Positions 25,794-38,600 of a stretch of DNA of 64,000 nt are shown piece after piece (positions within the stretch are counted from its first letter, which is position 1; the number at the start of each line of letters is the position of its first letter). The notes under the pieces were generated by a model. It worked only from the letters and a program-made list of their open reading frames with translations. It did no database searches and was not told where the DNA came from. Source of the stretch: Sapria himalayana (taxonomy: Eukaryota > Streptophyta > Magnoliopsida > Malpighiales > Rafflesiaceae); assembly GCA_029783825.1 (NCBI GenBank), contig JAREIK010000350.1, positions 1 through 64,000 on the forward strand. The letters are read 5' to 3'. The position numbers and the translations under genes are program-made.

Positions 25794-28105
25794 ATGGCAC
25801 AATCCAGCTGTAAACAAAAAATACAATAAATTGAAGATGATCACATCTCAAATGCTCAAAGTAAAGGTAAATCCAATAATCATCCATTCACGAACCATCC
25901 TATTGTTATGGCAGGTTCTTCGATTCCAATTGTAAAAAAAGTCAATGTACATCTGAACCTCAAGCTCATAAAAAGTATTAGTCTGCTATTTGGGAAACTT
26001 ATGAGATATTAGTTGATTCAGAGGGAGATTAAATGGGTAGGGCAGCTTGTATATGGTGTAGGAAATACTTGAGAGGGAGATATTAGTTGGCAAAAAGTGA
26101 TCAAGGTATTTCGGGTTTATGGAAATACTTGAGAGAGACGTGTAAGAAATTTCCACACAAAAAAAAATTAATAGAAGTTCACAAAGGTAAAGATAAGTCA
26201 CAATCTTTATTGAGTTTTACTAAAGGTACTAGTTCAGAGAATAAAAAATTAACTTGTTGGAAATTTGATCAACAACTAGTTAGGGAGGCTTTGGTGAAAA
26301 TGATAATAAAAGATGTATTTCCTTTTTGTTTTGTTGAGAGGGATGGGTTTAAGGTGTTTTGTGAAGTTAGTGTGCCTCAATTTAAAATTCCATCTAGGCG
26401 CTCTATGTTGAGGGATTGTTTTTCATTGTTTGTGAAGGAAAAGAAGAAATTATTTGATAGCATATCATCTCATTGTTGTCGAGTTTCATTGACTACTAAC
26501 ACTTGGACTAGCATTCAAAATTTATCTTATATATGTTTGACTGTTGATTTCATTGATTCTCAATGAAATTTGCATAAAAGGCTTTTGAACTTTTGTGTAA
26601 TTAAAAGTCATTCTGGAGTTAATATTAAATATGCTATTGAGTTTTGCATGAATGAATCGGGTTTGAGAAAGTTGATGTGCGTTACTATTGACAATGCATA
26701 AAATAATGATGTTACAGTTGAACAATTGAAAAAAAAAGGCTTGTGATGAAAAGTGTTGTACCTTAGAGAGGCGAGCATTTTCATATGAGATGTTGTTCTC
26801 ATATCTTAAACTTAATTGTCAGAGATGGCATTGCAGTAGTTGAGGGTGCTATTCAAAAAATTAGAGGTGTGGTGAAATATGTGAGGAGCAGACCTAAAAG
26901 ATTAGATATGTTTAAGTTATGTGTTGAAGAAGCAAACTTGACATATAGATCTTCATTGCAATTAGATTGTCCTACAAGATGGAATTTAACTTATTTGATG
27001 CTACAAACTGATATAAAATATCAAAAAGAATTTGATAAGTTGGAGGACAAAGGCAAAAGGTTTTTGAAGGAGTTTGGTTCAAACGTTACAACTGAGAGAG
27101 ACTGAACAAACGCCAAAATTTTGGTTGTTTCTTGAAAACTTTTTATGAGGTAACTTGTAAATTTTTTGGCTCATAATATTCTACCTGTAGTGTTTATTTT
27201 CCTCAAATTATTCGAATTTTGAAAAAAATTGAGCTTTGTGAAAATAGTAGAGATACAATGGTGTCTGAAATGGGTATGAAAATGAGGCATAAATTCAACA
27301 AATATTGGGGTTCTCTTTAGTCAACAAATATTATGCTTTTAGTATTAGTTGTGTTGGATCCTAGATATAAGCTCAAATATCTCAAGGTTATGTACACTTA
27401 GCATTATAGAGAGGAATTGGCTAAAAATTTGGTGAAAAAGGTTATAAAGGCTTTAAATGAGATGATGGATGATTATAAAGATTTAAATGAAGATGAATCA
27501 AAAGAAGATGATTTCTCTTCTACTATGTTCAAGAAAAATGATGATTTCTTTGATGGTAGAGATACTTATGTTGATGATTTTTTCTGTTGAATTGGAGAAA
27601 GAACAAGAAGTTGCAGCTTTGGAAGAGTTGGATAGGTACTTGGAGGACAAACTTGAAAAAAATAGAATTGATTTTAATCTTCTAAACTAGTGGAAGGTAA
27701 ATGAGGTTAGGTATCCTTCTTTGGCAAATGTAGCAAGGGATGTATTTGCTATCCAAGCATCTACTGTGGCCTACGAAACTACATTTAGCACTAGAGGGAG
27801 AACTAAATATAAATTTATGAGTTCTTTAACATCAATTACAGCCGAAGTTCTCATATGTCTACAAGATTTGTTGAGAAGCTAAAACAAACATATTAAAATT
27901 GAAAAATTATATAAAGACATTGATGATAATGAATCAGGTTATAATAAAAATCATGTAAATTTTAATTTCACTTCTACTTATTTTATTCATTCAATTTAAT
28001 AAATATATGGTTCAATTACAATTTTCAAAGGGGTCACAAGATCCAAATATTTTTCCAACTATAGTTGGCCAACTAAATTTGGAATGGGTGTATTATATTT
28101 TATAA
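25794..28105 (+). pseudogene. hAT transposase remnant (copy B), BED zinc finger to dimerisation domain
   Basis: The likely start is MAQSS at 25794, in frame with the matching ATG in copy C. A BED finger keeps CIWC (near 26049) but is disrupted before GISGLWKYLRETC (from about 26105). Then come an N-terminal hAT segment (26211-26566), the RNase-H-like core with NTWTS at 26498 where copy C has DTWTS, so the first catalytic Asp is Asn, and IDNA (second Asp, 26690). LDCPTRWN, DUF4413-like LDPRYKLKYL (about 27354) and the dimerisation domain (27618-27930) follow. Stops at 27103, 27174 and 27399 are shared with A and C. Frameshifts lie near 25935, 26735, 27125 and 27585. The last intron acceptor (28027-28028) is AA instead of AG, and the final TAA is lost, extending reading to 28105. 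Confidence 0.92.
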
Positions 28106-28904
28106 GGTAATATTTTGTTTTTTATTACTCTTTCATCTTAGAAATTTATGTCTACATTATTATCACGTTTTCATCTTTGGTTGTCATTCTATAGTGGAGG
28201 AAGAAAAGGGAGGAGTTGTAGAAGAGATAATTAATTGGGTTTGGATTTTCGTTGTTGCTCCGGGCTGGACCTTTGAAATGATTATTATAATGGTTGTTAT
28301 TAGTTTTATTTTTTTTGTTATTTTAAGCTCCCTAATTTTAGCAATTACTTAAGTAGTAATTGATGCTAGCAATGTTTGTGGTCATCTTTAGCTATTCCTT
28401 AATATTACTGAATAAAAATGTAGTATTACTATTATAGTTAACTTTCACTCGGCTGAACAAAGCCAACTTGAGACAAAACAAAGAACCAAATTAAGCACAC
28501 AACTCGGTCCCGTTCTATTTAACATTTCTATACTTTTCTGCACATCAAAGCTTTTGACAAGGTAATGGAACTCTTTTGCGGTATTTAGCCTATTTGACAA
28601 AACAAAATTGGCCCAATTTGAGTTTGAAAGATACATAACTAACGAATTATAAATGGTACAACAAAAGGATTCGACTTGAACTAACTGGGCCGTTTTGAAA
28701 AAAAATAAATTCAAAAAAATGTCCGAACTCCGTTACGTCCCATAACCATTTTCTCCTACCAAAATTCCCCAATCTACGTCCTATCCAGTCCCGCTATTTT
28801 CAACCTATGGGATGGGTATGGATCTTCAAAAATGAATGTTCGAACTGTGGGAAGGGACTGGAGATTTGTAATTCCCATCCCGTCCCGTCCCTTGAGCACC
28901 CCTA
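28106..28904 (+). other. 3' non-coding and subterminal region of hAT copy B
   Basis: Contains an intron-like segment ending near 28195, non-coding sequence shared with all copies, and a subterminal inverted repeat: GGGAAGGGACTGGAGATT (28849-28866) faces AATTCCCATCCCGTCCC (28870-28886). The element ends TGAGCACCCCTA. A minus-strand open frame (28445-28714) is conserved by descent between copies but matches no family I recognise. Confidence 0.7.
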
Positions 28905-28912
28905 GCATTTAG
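28905..28912 (+). repeat. Right 8-bp target-site duplication of hAT copy B
   Basis: GCATTTAG, identical to the satellite consensus at this position; pairs with GCGTTTAG at 25183-25190. Confidence 0.9.
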
Positions 28913-30661
28913 TGGTTTATAAGTTTTATTTAAAAAATAAAATAACAAAAAATTTATTTTTATTAATTTTTGATATTTTCAAAGGTTATAAGCTTTGAAA
29001 ATATAATAATTTTTAATTTTTTTTAATGTGAATACAATATTTTGTTATATAAATCATTATATTTATATAATATATAAATTCAATATAAACAATTTTTTTG
29101 ATAAATATTATAATAATTATAAAAAAATAATTTAATAATCTAATAATAATAAGACAGATATTAATTAAAATATAATTACAAAACTTAAAATGATTCAAAA
29201 GCAAAGAAAAATATATTACTATATAATAATTTTTTGTTTTGAATTTTTTCTTCTTTTAATAAGTTTATCTATATTTTTTTTAATGAAATATAATTTATAT
29301 AAATTATAATTGTCTAACTCATAATTTATTTTGTAATTAATATTTATATATAAATTAACAAATAAATAATTAAAATGAATATTAAAATTATAATGAAAAA
29401 AAATGAGATTTATTATTTATTATTTAGGGATACAGTTTTAATTTAAATTAGATCTGTCTCACTAATAATTTATTTTGTAATTAATATTTCTATAAAAATA
29501 AACTGATAAATAATTAAAATAAAAATTTTAAATTATACTGAATAAAAATTAAAATGAGATTTATGAATTATTATTAATGTATACCAGTTTAATAGTTTAA
29601 GTATTTAGATGTTTTGTCGTTAGGAGTTTAGCGATTTATGTTTTTATGGTTTTAGTGGTTTATAGGTTTATATAAAAAATAATAATAAAAAAAATTCTAT
29701 AATTTGTTATCATTTTCATAGGTTATAACCTTTGAAAATATAATAATATTTATAATTTTTTGAAATGTGAATACAATATTTAGTTTTCATAATATTAATA
29801 ATTATTTATCATATAAATTCAATATAAACAATTTTTTGATAAATAATATAATAATGATAAAAAATTAAATTAATAAACGATTAATAATAAGAGAGATATT
29901 AATTAAAAAATATTTACAAAACCCAAATTGATTAAAAATTAAAGTAAAATATATTACTTGATAATAATTTTTAATTTTTAAATTTCTGCTTTTTTTATAA
30001 GGGTATATTTTTTTTATTAATAATAAATTAATTAAATTATATTTGTCGCTCTCATACATTATTTTGTAATAAATATTTTTATAAAAATAAACTAATAAAT
30101 AATTAAAATGAATATTTAAAATTATAATAAATAGAAATAAAAATTAGATTTATTAATTATTATGTAGTATATAGCACTTTAATGGTTTAAGTATTTACGC
30201 ATTATGGGGTTTAGGAGTATACTGATTTAACTGTGTATGCATTTAGTGGTTTATAGGTTTTATTTAAGAAAAAAAATAAAAAAAATATTTTTATTATTTT
30301 TTGATATTTTCAAAGGTTATAAACTTTGAAAATATAATCATTTTTAAATTTTTTTCAAAAGTTAATAAATATTTATTTATAATAATCATAATAATTATAT
30401 ATCATATAAATTCAATATAAACAATTTTATTGATAGATATTCTAATAATTATCAAAAAAAATTAAAAATCTATTATGAATAACATTGATTTTACTTAAAA
30501 TATAATATAAAAACCAAAAATGATTCAAAAGCAAAGCAAAAAATATTACTTAATAATAATTATTTGCTTTTAAATTTTTATTCTTTTTATAAGCTTATCT
30601 ATTTTTTGATGAAAATTTATATTTATAAATTTTATTTTAAACTCAATTTATTTTATAATTA

Positions 30662-30686
30662 ATATATATATATATATATATATATA
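30662..30686. repeat. (AT)n microsatellite inside a monomer
   Basis: About twelve AT units at the same monomer position and subtype (T6/T7) as the run at 2593-2617. Confidence 0.88.
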
Positions 30687-32537
30687 AAACGAAACAATTA
30701 GAATGAATTTTTTAAATTATAATGAAAACAAATAAAAATGAGATTTATTTATTATTATTTAGGGTATACCGATTTAAAGGATAATCTAAATAGAGGTTTA
30801 TATATTATAACAAAAAAAAATTTTAATTTTTTGTCATTTTCATAGGTTATTACCTTTGAAAATATAATAATATTTAAATTTTTTTGAAATGTAAATATAA
30901 TATTTAATTATAATAATATTAATAATTATATATGATATAAATTCAATATAAATAATTTTATTGATAGATATTATAATAATGATCAAAAATTAAATTAATT
31001 AACTATTAATAATAAGATAGATATTAATTAAAAAATAATTACAAAACCCAAATTGATTCAAAATTAAAGTAAAATATATTACTGCATAATAATTTTTAAT
31101 TTTTAAATTTTTACTATTTTTATAAGCGTATATATTTTTTTTGATTAAAAAAAATTATTTAAATTATATTTGTCGCACTCATAATTTATTTTATAATAAA
31201 TATTTTTATAAAAATAGACTAATAAATAATTAAAATGAATATATAAACTATAATAAATAGAAATTAAAATTAGATTTATTAATTATTATGTATTATATAG
31301 TAGTTTAATGGTTTATGTATTTAGGAATTACAGTGTTTATGTGTTTACTGATTTAATTGTGTATGCATTTAGTGGTTTATGGGTTTTATTTAAAAAATAA
31401 AATAACAAAACATTTAATTTTATTATTTTTTGATATTTTCAAAGTTATAACCTTTGAAAATATAATAATTTTTAAATTTTTTTCAAAAGTGAATTCAATA
31501 TTTAGTTATAATAATCATTATATCTATATATCATATTTCAACATAAACAATTTTAGTGATAAATATTCTAATAATGAACAAAAAATAAATTAATAATCTA
31601 TTATTAATAAGATAGATATCAATTAAAATATAATTATGAAACATAAAATGATTCAAAAGCAAAAGCAAAATATATAACTATATAATAATTTTTTGTTTAT
31701 AATTTTTTTTTTATTTTACAAAGTTTATCTATATTTTTTTGATTAAAAATAATTTACATAAATTATATTTTTTTAACTTATAATTTATTTTTTAATTAAT
31801 ATTTATATAAAAATATAAAATTAATAATCAAAATGGATATTAAAATTTATAATTAAAAAAAATAAGATTTATTATTAATTATTTTGGGTATACCAGTTTA
31901 GTTTAAGTTATATCTGTCTCACTAAAAATTTAGTTTGTAATTAATATTTCTATAAAAATAAACTGATAAATAATTAAAATAAAAATTTAAAATTATACCG
32001 AATAAAAATTAAAATCAGATTTATGATTTATTATTAATGTATACCAATTTAATAGTTTAAGTATTTAGAGGTTTTGTCGTATATGTGTTTAGTGATTCAT
32101 GTTTTTAGGCATTGAGTGGTTTATAGGTTTTATTTAAACAAAATATAAATTGATTCAAAATTAAAGTAAAATATATTACTGAATAATAATTTTTAATTTT
32201 TAAATTTTACTTCTTTTATAAGCATATATATATATATATTTTTTTTGATTAAAAATTCATTATTTAAATTATATTTGACTTACTCATTATTTATTTTGTA
32301 ATAAATATTTTTATAAAAATAAACTAATAAATAATTAAATGAATTTTTAAAATTATAATAAATAGAAATAAAAATTAGATTTATTAATTATTATGTATTA
32401 TATAGTGGGTTAATAGTTTATGTATTTAGGTATTACCGGGATTAAGATTATACTGATTTAATTGTGTATGCATTTAGTGGTTTATAGGTTTTATTTAAAA
32501 AATAACATAACAAAAAATTTATTTTTATTATTTTTTG

Positions 32538-32567
32538 ATATTTTCAAAGGTTAACCTTTGAAAATAT
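32538..32567. repeat. Perfect 30-bp palindrome with shortened core
   Basis: The core is GGTTAACC in place of GGTTATAACC: 2 bp were lost at the exact centre, and both arms (ATATTTTCAAAGG / CCTTTGAAAATAT) remain perfect. Confidence 0.92.
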
Positions 32568-35559
32568 AATAATTTTTAATTTTTTTTCAAAACGAATTCA
32601 ATATTTAGTTATAATAATCATTATATTTATATTTGATATAAATTCAATATAAATAATTTTAGTGATTAATAATATAATAATGATCAAAAAAATAAATTAA
32701 TAATCTATTATTAATAAGATAGATATAAATTAAAATATAATTTCAAAACATAAAATGATTCATAAGCAAACCAAAATATATTACTATATAATAATTTTTT
32801 GTTTTGTAATTTTATTTTATTTTAAAAAGTTTATCTATATTTTTTTGATTAAAAATAAAAAATATATAATTAAAATGAATATTTAAAATTATAATGAAAG
32901 AAAATGAGGTTTATTATTTATTATTTAGGGTATACCGGTCTAATTTAAATTATATCTGTCTCACTAATAATTTATTTTGTAATTAATATTTCTATAAAAA
33001 TAAACTGATAAATAATTAAAATAAAAATTTAAAATTATACTGAATAAAAATTAAAATGAGATATATGATTTATTATTAATGTATACCAATTTAATAGTTT
33101 AAGTATTTAGAGGTTTTGTCGTATATGTGTTTAGTGATTCATGTTTTTAGGCATTTAGTGGTTTATAGGTTTTATTTAAACAAAAAAATAACAAAAAAAA
33201 ATTCTTAATTTTGTGTCATTTTCATAGGTTATAACCTTTTAAAATATAATAATAATTAAAAGTTTTTGAAATGTGAATACAATATTTAGTTATAATAATT
33301 TTAATAATTATATATCATATAAATTCAATATAAATAATTTTATTGATAGATATTATAATACTGTTCAAAAATTAAATTAATAAACTATTAATAATAAGAT
33401 ATATATTCATTAAAAGTTATTTACAAAACCCAAATTGATTCAAAATTAAAGTAAAAAAATATTATTGGATAATAATTTTTAATTTTTAAATTTTTACTTC
33501 TTTTATAAGCGTATATATTTTTTTTATTAAAAACAAATTATTTAAATTATATTTGTCGCCCTCATAATTTATTTTGTAATAAAAATTTATATAAAAATAA
33601 ACTAATAAATAATAAAAAATGAATATTTAAAATTATAATAAATTGAAATAAAAATTAGATTTATTAATTATTAACTAGTATATAGTGTTTTAATGGATTA
33701 TGTATTTAGGCATTATGGGCTTTAAAAGTTTACTGATTTAACTGTGTATGCATTTAGTGGTTTATAGGTTTTATTTAAAAATTAAAATAATGAAATATTT
33801 ATTTTTATTATTTTTTTATATAATAAAAATGTTATAACCTTTGAAAATTTAATCATTTTTAAATTTTTTTAAAATGTGAATTTAATATTTAGTTATAATA
33901 TTCATTATATTTATATATCATCTAAATTTAATATAAACAATATTATTGATAAATATTCTAATAATGATAAAAAAATAATTTAATAATCTATTATTGATAA
34001 GATGTATATCATTTAAAATATAATTACAAAACCTATAATGATTCAGAAGCAAAGCAAATTATATTACTAAATAATAATTTTGTGTTTTTATTTTTTTTAA
34101 TAAGTTTATCTATATTTTTTTGATGAAAAATAATTTATATAAATTATATTTGTCTAACTCATAATTTATTTCTTAATTAATATATATATATATAAATAAA
34201 CAAATAAGTAATTAAAATGAATATTTAAAATTATAATGAAAAAAAATGAGATTTATTCTTTATTATTTAGGGTATACCAGTTTAATTTAAATTATATCCG
34301 TCTCACTAATAATTTATTTTGTAATTAATATTTCAATAAAAATAAACTGATAAATAATTAAAATAAACATATAAAATTATATTGAATAAAAATTAAAATG
34401 AGATTAATGAATTATTATTAATGTATACCTATTTAATATTTTAAGTATTTAGAGGTTTTGTCGTTTAAGACTTTAGCAATTTATGTTTTTATGCATTTAG
34501 TGGTTTATATGTTTTGTTTAAATAATGAAATAACAAAAAAATTTTTTTTGATATTTTTTAACATTTTCTAAGATTATAACCTTTAACAATATAATAATTT
34601 TAAAATTTTTTAAAAAGGTGAATAAAATATTTAGTAATAATAATCATTATAATTATATATAATATAAACTAAATATAAACAATTTTATTGATAGATATGA
34701 TATCAATTATTAAAAATAAATTAATATGTTATTATTATTATGATGGATATAAATTAAAATATAATCACAAAACCTAAAATTATTCAAAATCCAAGTAAAA
34801 TTTATTACTAAATAATAATTTTAGTTTTTTAATTTGTGCTTCTTTTTATAAGCTTATATTTTTTTTTGATGAAAAGTAAATTATTTAAATTATATTTGTA
34901 TCACTCATAATTTATTTTGTAATTAATATTTTAATAAATTATTTAAATTATATTTAAGGTTTACGAGTTTAAAGGTTTAAGTATTAAGAGGCTTTTGTGT
35001 ATAGGAGTTTAGATGTTTAAGTGTTTAGGCATTTAGTGGTTTTTATGTTTTATTTAAATAATGATATAGCAAAATATTTATTTTTATTATTTTTTCTAAT
35101 TTTTGAAGATTATATCCTTTGAGAATATAATAATTTTTAAAATTTTTTCAAATGTAAATATAATATTTATTTATAATAATCTTCATAATTATAATTCATT
35201 TAAATTCAATATAAATAATTATATTGCTAGATATGATAATTATGATCAAAAAATAAATTAATAAACTATTATTAATAAAATACGTATTATTTAAAAAGTA
35301 TTTGCAAAATCTAAATTTATTCAAATCAATGTAAAATATATTACTAAATAATAATTTTTTTTAATATTTTGCTTTTTTTAGAAGTTTATATTTTTGTTAT
35401 TATAAATAAATTATTTAAATTATATTTGACTTACTCAAAATTTATTTTGTAATATATAATTCTATAATAATAAACTACTAAATAATTAAAATGAATATTT
35501 AAAATTATAATGAATACAAATAAAATAGAGATTTATAATTTATTTTTCAGGATATACCG

Positions 35560-35671
35560 GTTTAATGGTTTAAGTATTTAGTTGTTTTGTGGTTCAGTAT
35601 TTTAGTGATTTAATTGTTTAGACCTTTAGTGATTTAATTGTTTAGACCTTTAGTGATTTATAGTTTTTATT
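35560..35671 (+). repeat. Octamer track with three extra units (14 x 8 bp)
   Basis: A 24-bp segment, 35608-35631, is repeated exactly at 35632-35655. The duplication is three whole octamers (ATTTAATT, GTTTAGAC, CTTTAGTG) and keeps the register. Confidence 0.88.
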
Positions 35672-38600
35672 TAAAAAATGAAAAAACAAAAAAATTAATA
35701 TTTTGATTTTTTTAAATTTTTGAAGGTTGTAAACTTTTAAATTATAATAATATTTAATTTTGTTTAAATCTCAATTTAATTTTTAGTTATAATAATCTTA
35801 ATAATTATATATAATGTAAACTCAATATAAAGAATTTTATTGATAGATATTATAATAATGATCAATAAATAAATTAATAAACTTGTATTTATAAATTAAA
35901 ATATAATTGTAAAATCTAAATTGATTCAAAATCAAAATAAGATATATTATTAAATAATAATTTTTTGATTTTAAAATTTTGCCTCTTTTTATGAGCATTT
36001 TTTTGATGAAAAATAAATTATTTAAATTATATATGTCGCACTAATAATTTATTTTGTAATTAATATTTCTAAAAAAATATACTGATAAATAATTAAAATG
36101 AATATTTAAAATTATAATGAATACTAATAAAATTGAGATTTATGATTTATTATTTAGACTATACCAATTTAATGTTTTAAGTATTTATGGGCTTCGGGGT
36201 TTAGGAGTTTAGTCATTTTAGTATTTAGTCATTTAGTGGTTTATTGGTTTTATATAAAAAATAAAATAACAAAAAATTTATTTTTGTTATTTTTTCTCAT
36301 TTTTGATGGTTATAACCTTTGAAAATATAATAATTTTTAAATTTTTTTTTTGAAAATTGAATACAATATGAAGTTATAATAATCATAATAATTATATATC
36401 ATATAAATTCAATTTAAACTATTTTATTGATATTTATTATAATAATGATCATAAAAAATTAATAACCAATTCTTAATAAGATAAATATTGTTTAAAATAT
36501 ATTTGCAAAACCTAAAATGACTCAAAATCAAAGTGAAATATTTTACTAAATATTAATTATAAATTTTTAAAATTTTGTATGCATTTATAAGCCTATATAT
36601 TTTTTGATGAAAAATAAATTATTTAAATTATATTTGTCTCGCTAATAATTTATTTTTTAATTTTTATTTCTATAAAATTAAACTAATAAATAATTAAAAT
36701 GTATATTTAAAATTATATTGAATACTAATAAAAATGAGATTTATTATTTATTATTTAGGGTATATCTATTTAATTGTTTAAGTTTTTTGTGGTTTTGGGG
36801 TTAAAGAGTTTATTGATTTTTATGTTTACACATTTTCGTGTTTATAGGTTTTATTTAATCAATCAAATAAAATAAATTTATTTTTATGAATTTTCATGAT
36901 TTTCAAAGGTTATGACCTTTAAAAATATTATTATTTTTTAATAGTTCTAAAATATGAATACACTACTTATTTATAATAATCTTAATAATTATATTTGTTG
37001 TAGATTCAATATAAAAAAATGTATTAATATATATTATAAAAATGATCAAAAAATAAATTAATAAACTATTATTAATAAGATAGATATTAATTAAAATATA
37101 TTGGCAAAACCAAAAATAATTCAAAATCAAAGTAAATTATATTAAATAAATAAAAATTTAATTTTTTGAAATTTTTTTTATTTTTATAAGCTTATTTTTA
37201 TTTATAAAAAATAATTTATTTAAATTATATCTCTCTCACACATTATTTATTTTGTAATTAATATTTCTTTTAAAATAAACTAAAAAATAATTAAAATGAA
37301 TATTTAAAATTATAATGAATACAAATAAAAATGATATTTATTATTTATTATTTAGGTTTTATAGGTTTAATGGTTTAAGTATTCAGGGGGTTTTGGTGTT
37401 TAGGAGTCTAGAGATTTAAATGTTTAGGCATTTAGTGGTTTATTTAAATAATAAATAAATAAAAAAATTATTTTTGTGATTTTTATCATTTTTGAAGGTT
37501 ATTACCTTTGAAAATATAATAATTTGTAAATATTTTTCAAATATGAATATAATATTTAGTTATAATAACTTAATAATTATAAGAGATTTTAATTGAATAT
37601 AAGTAATTTTATTGTTCGATATGATAAAAATGATCAAATAATAAATTAATAAACTATTATTAATAAGATTGATCGCAATTAAAATATAATTGCAAAACCT
37701 ATATATAATGATTAAAAATCAAAGTAAAATATATTAGTAAATAATAATTTTTTGTTTTTAAATTTTTACTTCTTTATATAAGCTTATTTTTTTTATTAAA
37801 AATAAATTATTAAAATTATATTTGTCTCACTCATTATTTATTTTGTGATTGATATTTTGATAAAAAAATAAACTAATAAATAATTAAAATGAATATTTAA
37901 AATTATAATGAATACAAATTAAAATGAGATTTGTGATTTATTATATATGCTATACCGGTTTAATGGTTTGATTATTTAGGAGTATTGTCGTTTAGAAGTT
38001 TAGAAATTTCTGTTTTTAGGCATTTAGTGGTTTATAGGTTTTATTTATATAATAAAAATTTAAAATTTTTTTTTTAATTTTTTCTGATTTTCGAAGGTTA
38101 TAATCTTTCAAAATAAAATTATATTTAAAATTTTTTGAAATGTGATTACAATGTATAATTATATTAATCTTACTAATTATATATCATATAAATTCAATAT
38201 AAATAAATTTAATGATAGATATTATAATAATGATCACAAATTAAATTAATAAACTATTATTAAACATATAAATATTAATTAAAATATATTTACACAACAC
38301 AAAATGATTCAAAATCAAATCAAAACATATTACTATATAATAATATTTAATTTTTAAAATTTTCCTTCTTTTTATCAGCTTATATATTTTTTATAAATAT
38401 AAATTATTTAAATAATATTTGTCTCACTCGAAATTTATTTTTTAATTAATTTTTCTAAAAAATTATACTATAATTAATTAAAATGAATATTTAATATTAT
38501 AATAAATAGAAATAAAAATGAGATTTATTATTTATTAAGTAGTATATAGTTATTAAAACCTTTATGTATTTAGGGGTTCCGGGATTTATGAGCTTACTAA

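Larger units (their letters stand above)
25191..28904 (+). mobile_element. hAT transposon copy B, full length (3714 bp), dead
   Basis: Bounded by terminal inverted repeats: left TAGGGCTGCTCA (one change from the consensus TAGGGGTGCTCA) and right TGAGCACCCCTA, flanked by 8-bp duplications in satellite DNA. The order is 5' non-coding region, transposase remnant on the plus strand, 3' region with subterminal inverted repeats. The transposase has stops and frameshifts, so it cannot move itself; whether it could be moved by an active relative is unknown. The flanking monomers resemble those of copy C over several hundred bases on each side, which argues for block duplication and against independent insertion. 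Confidence 0.95.

Noticed and set aside
26522..26802. Minus-strand frames over the transposase core (also 4812-5009, 25986-26201, 42090-42290, 42575-42889 and 43059-43262)
   Set aside because: These are shadows of the plus-strand transposase remnants, which carry the recognisable motifs.
28400..28409. TAATATTAC, the nonanucleotide of circular ssDNA virus origins
   Set aside because: It sits in hAT copy B without a flanking stem or replication gene, and copies A and C read TAATATTTTA there. It is a chance substitution.
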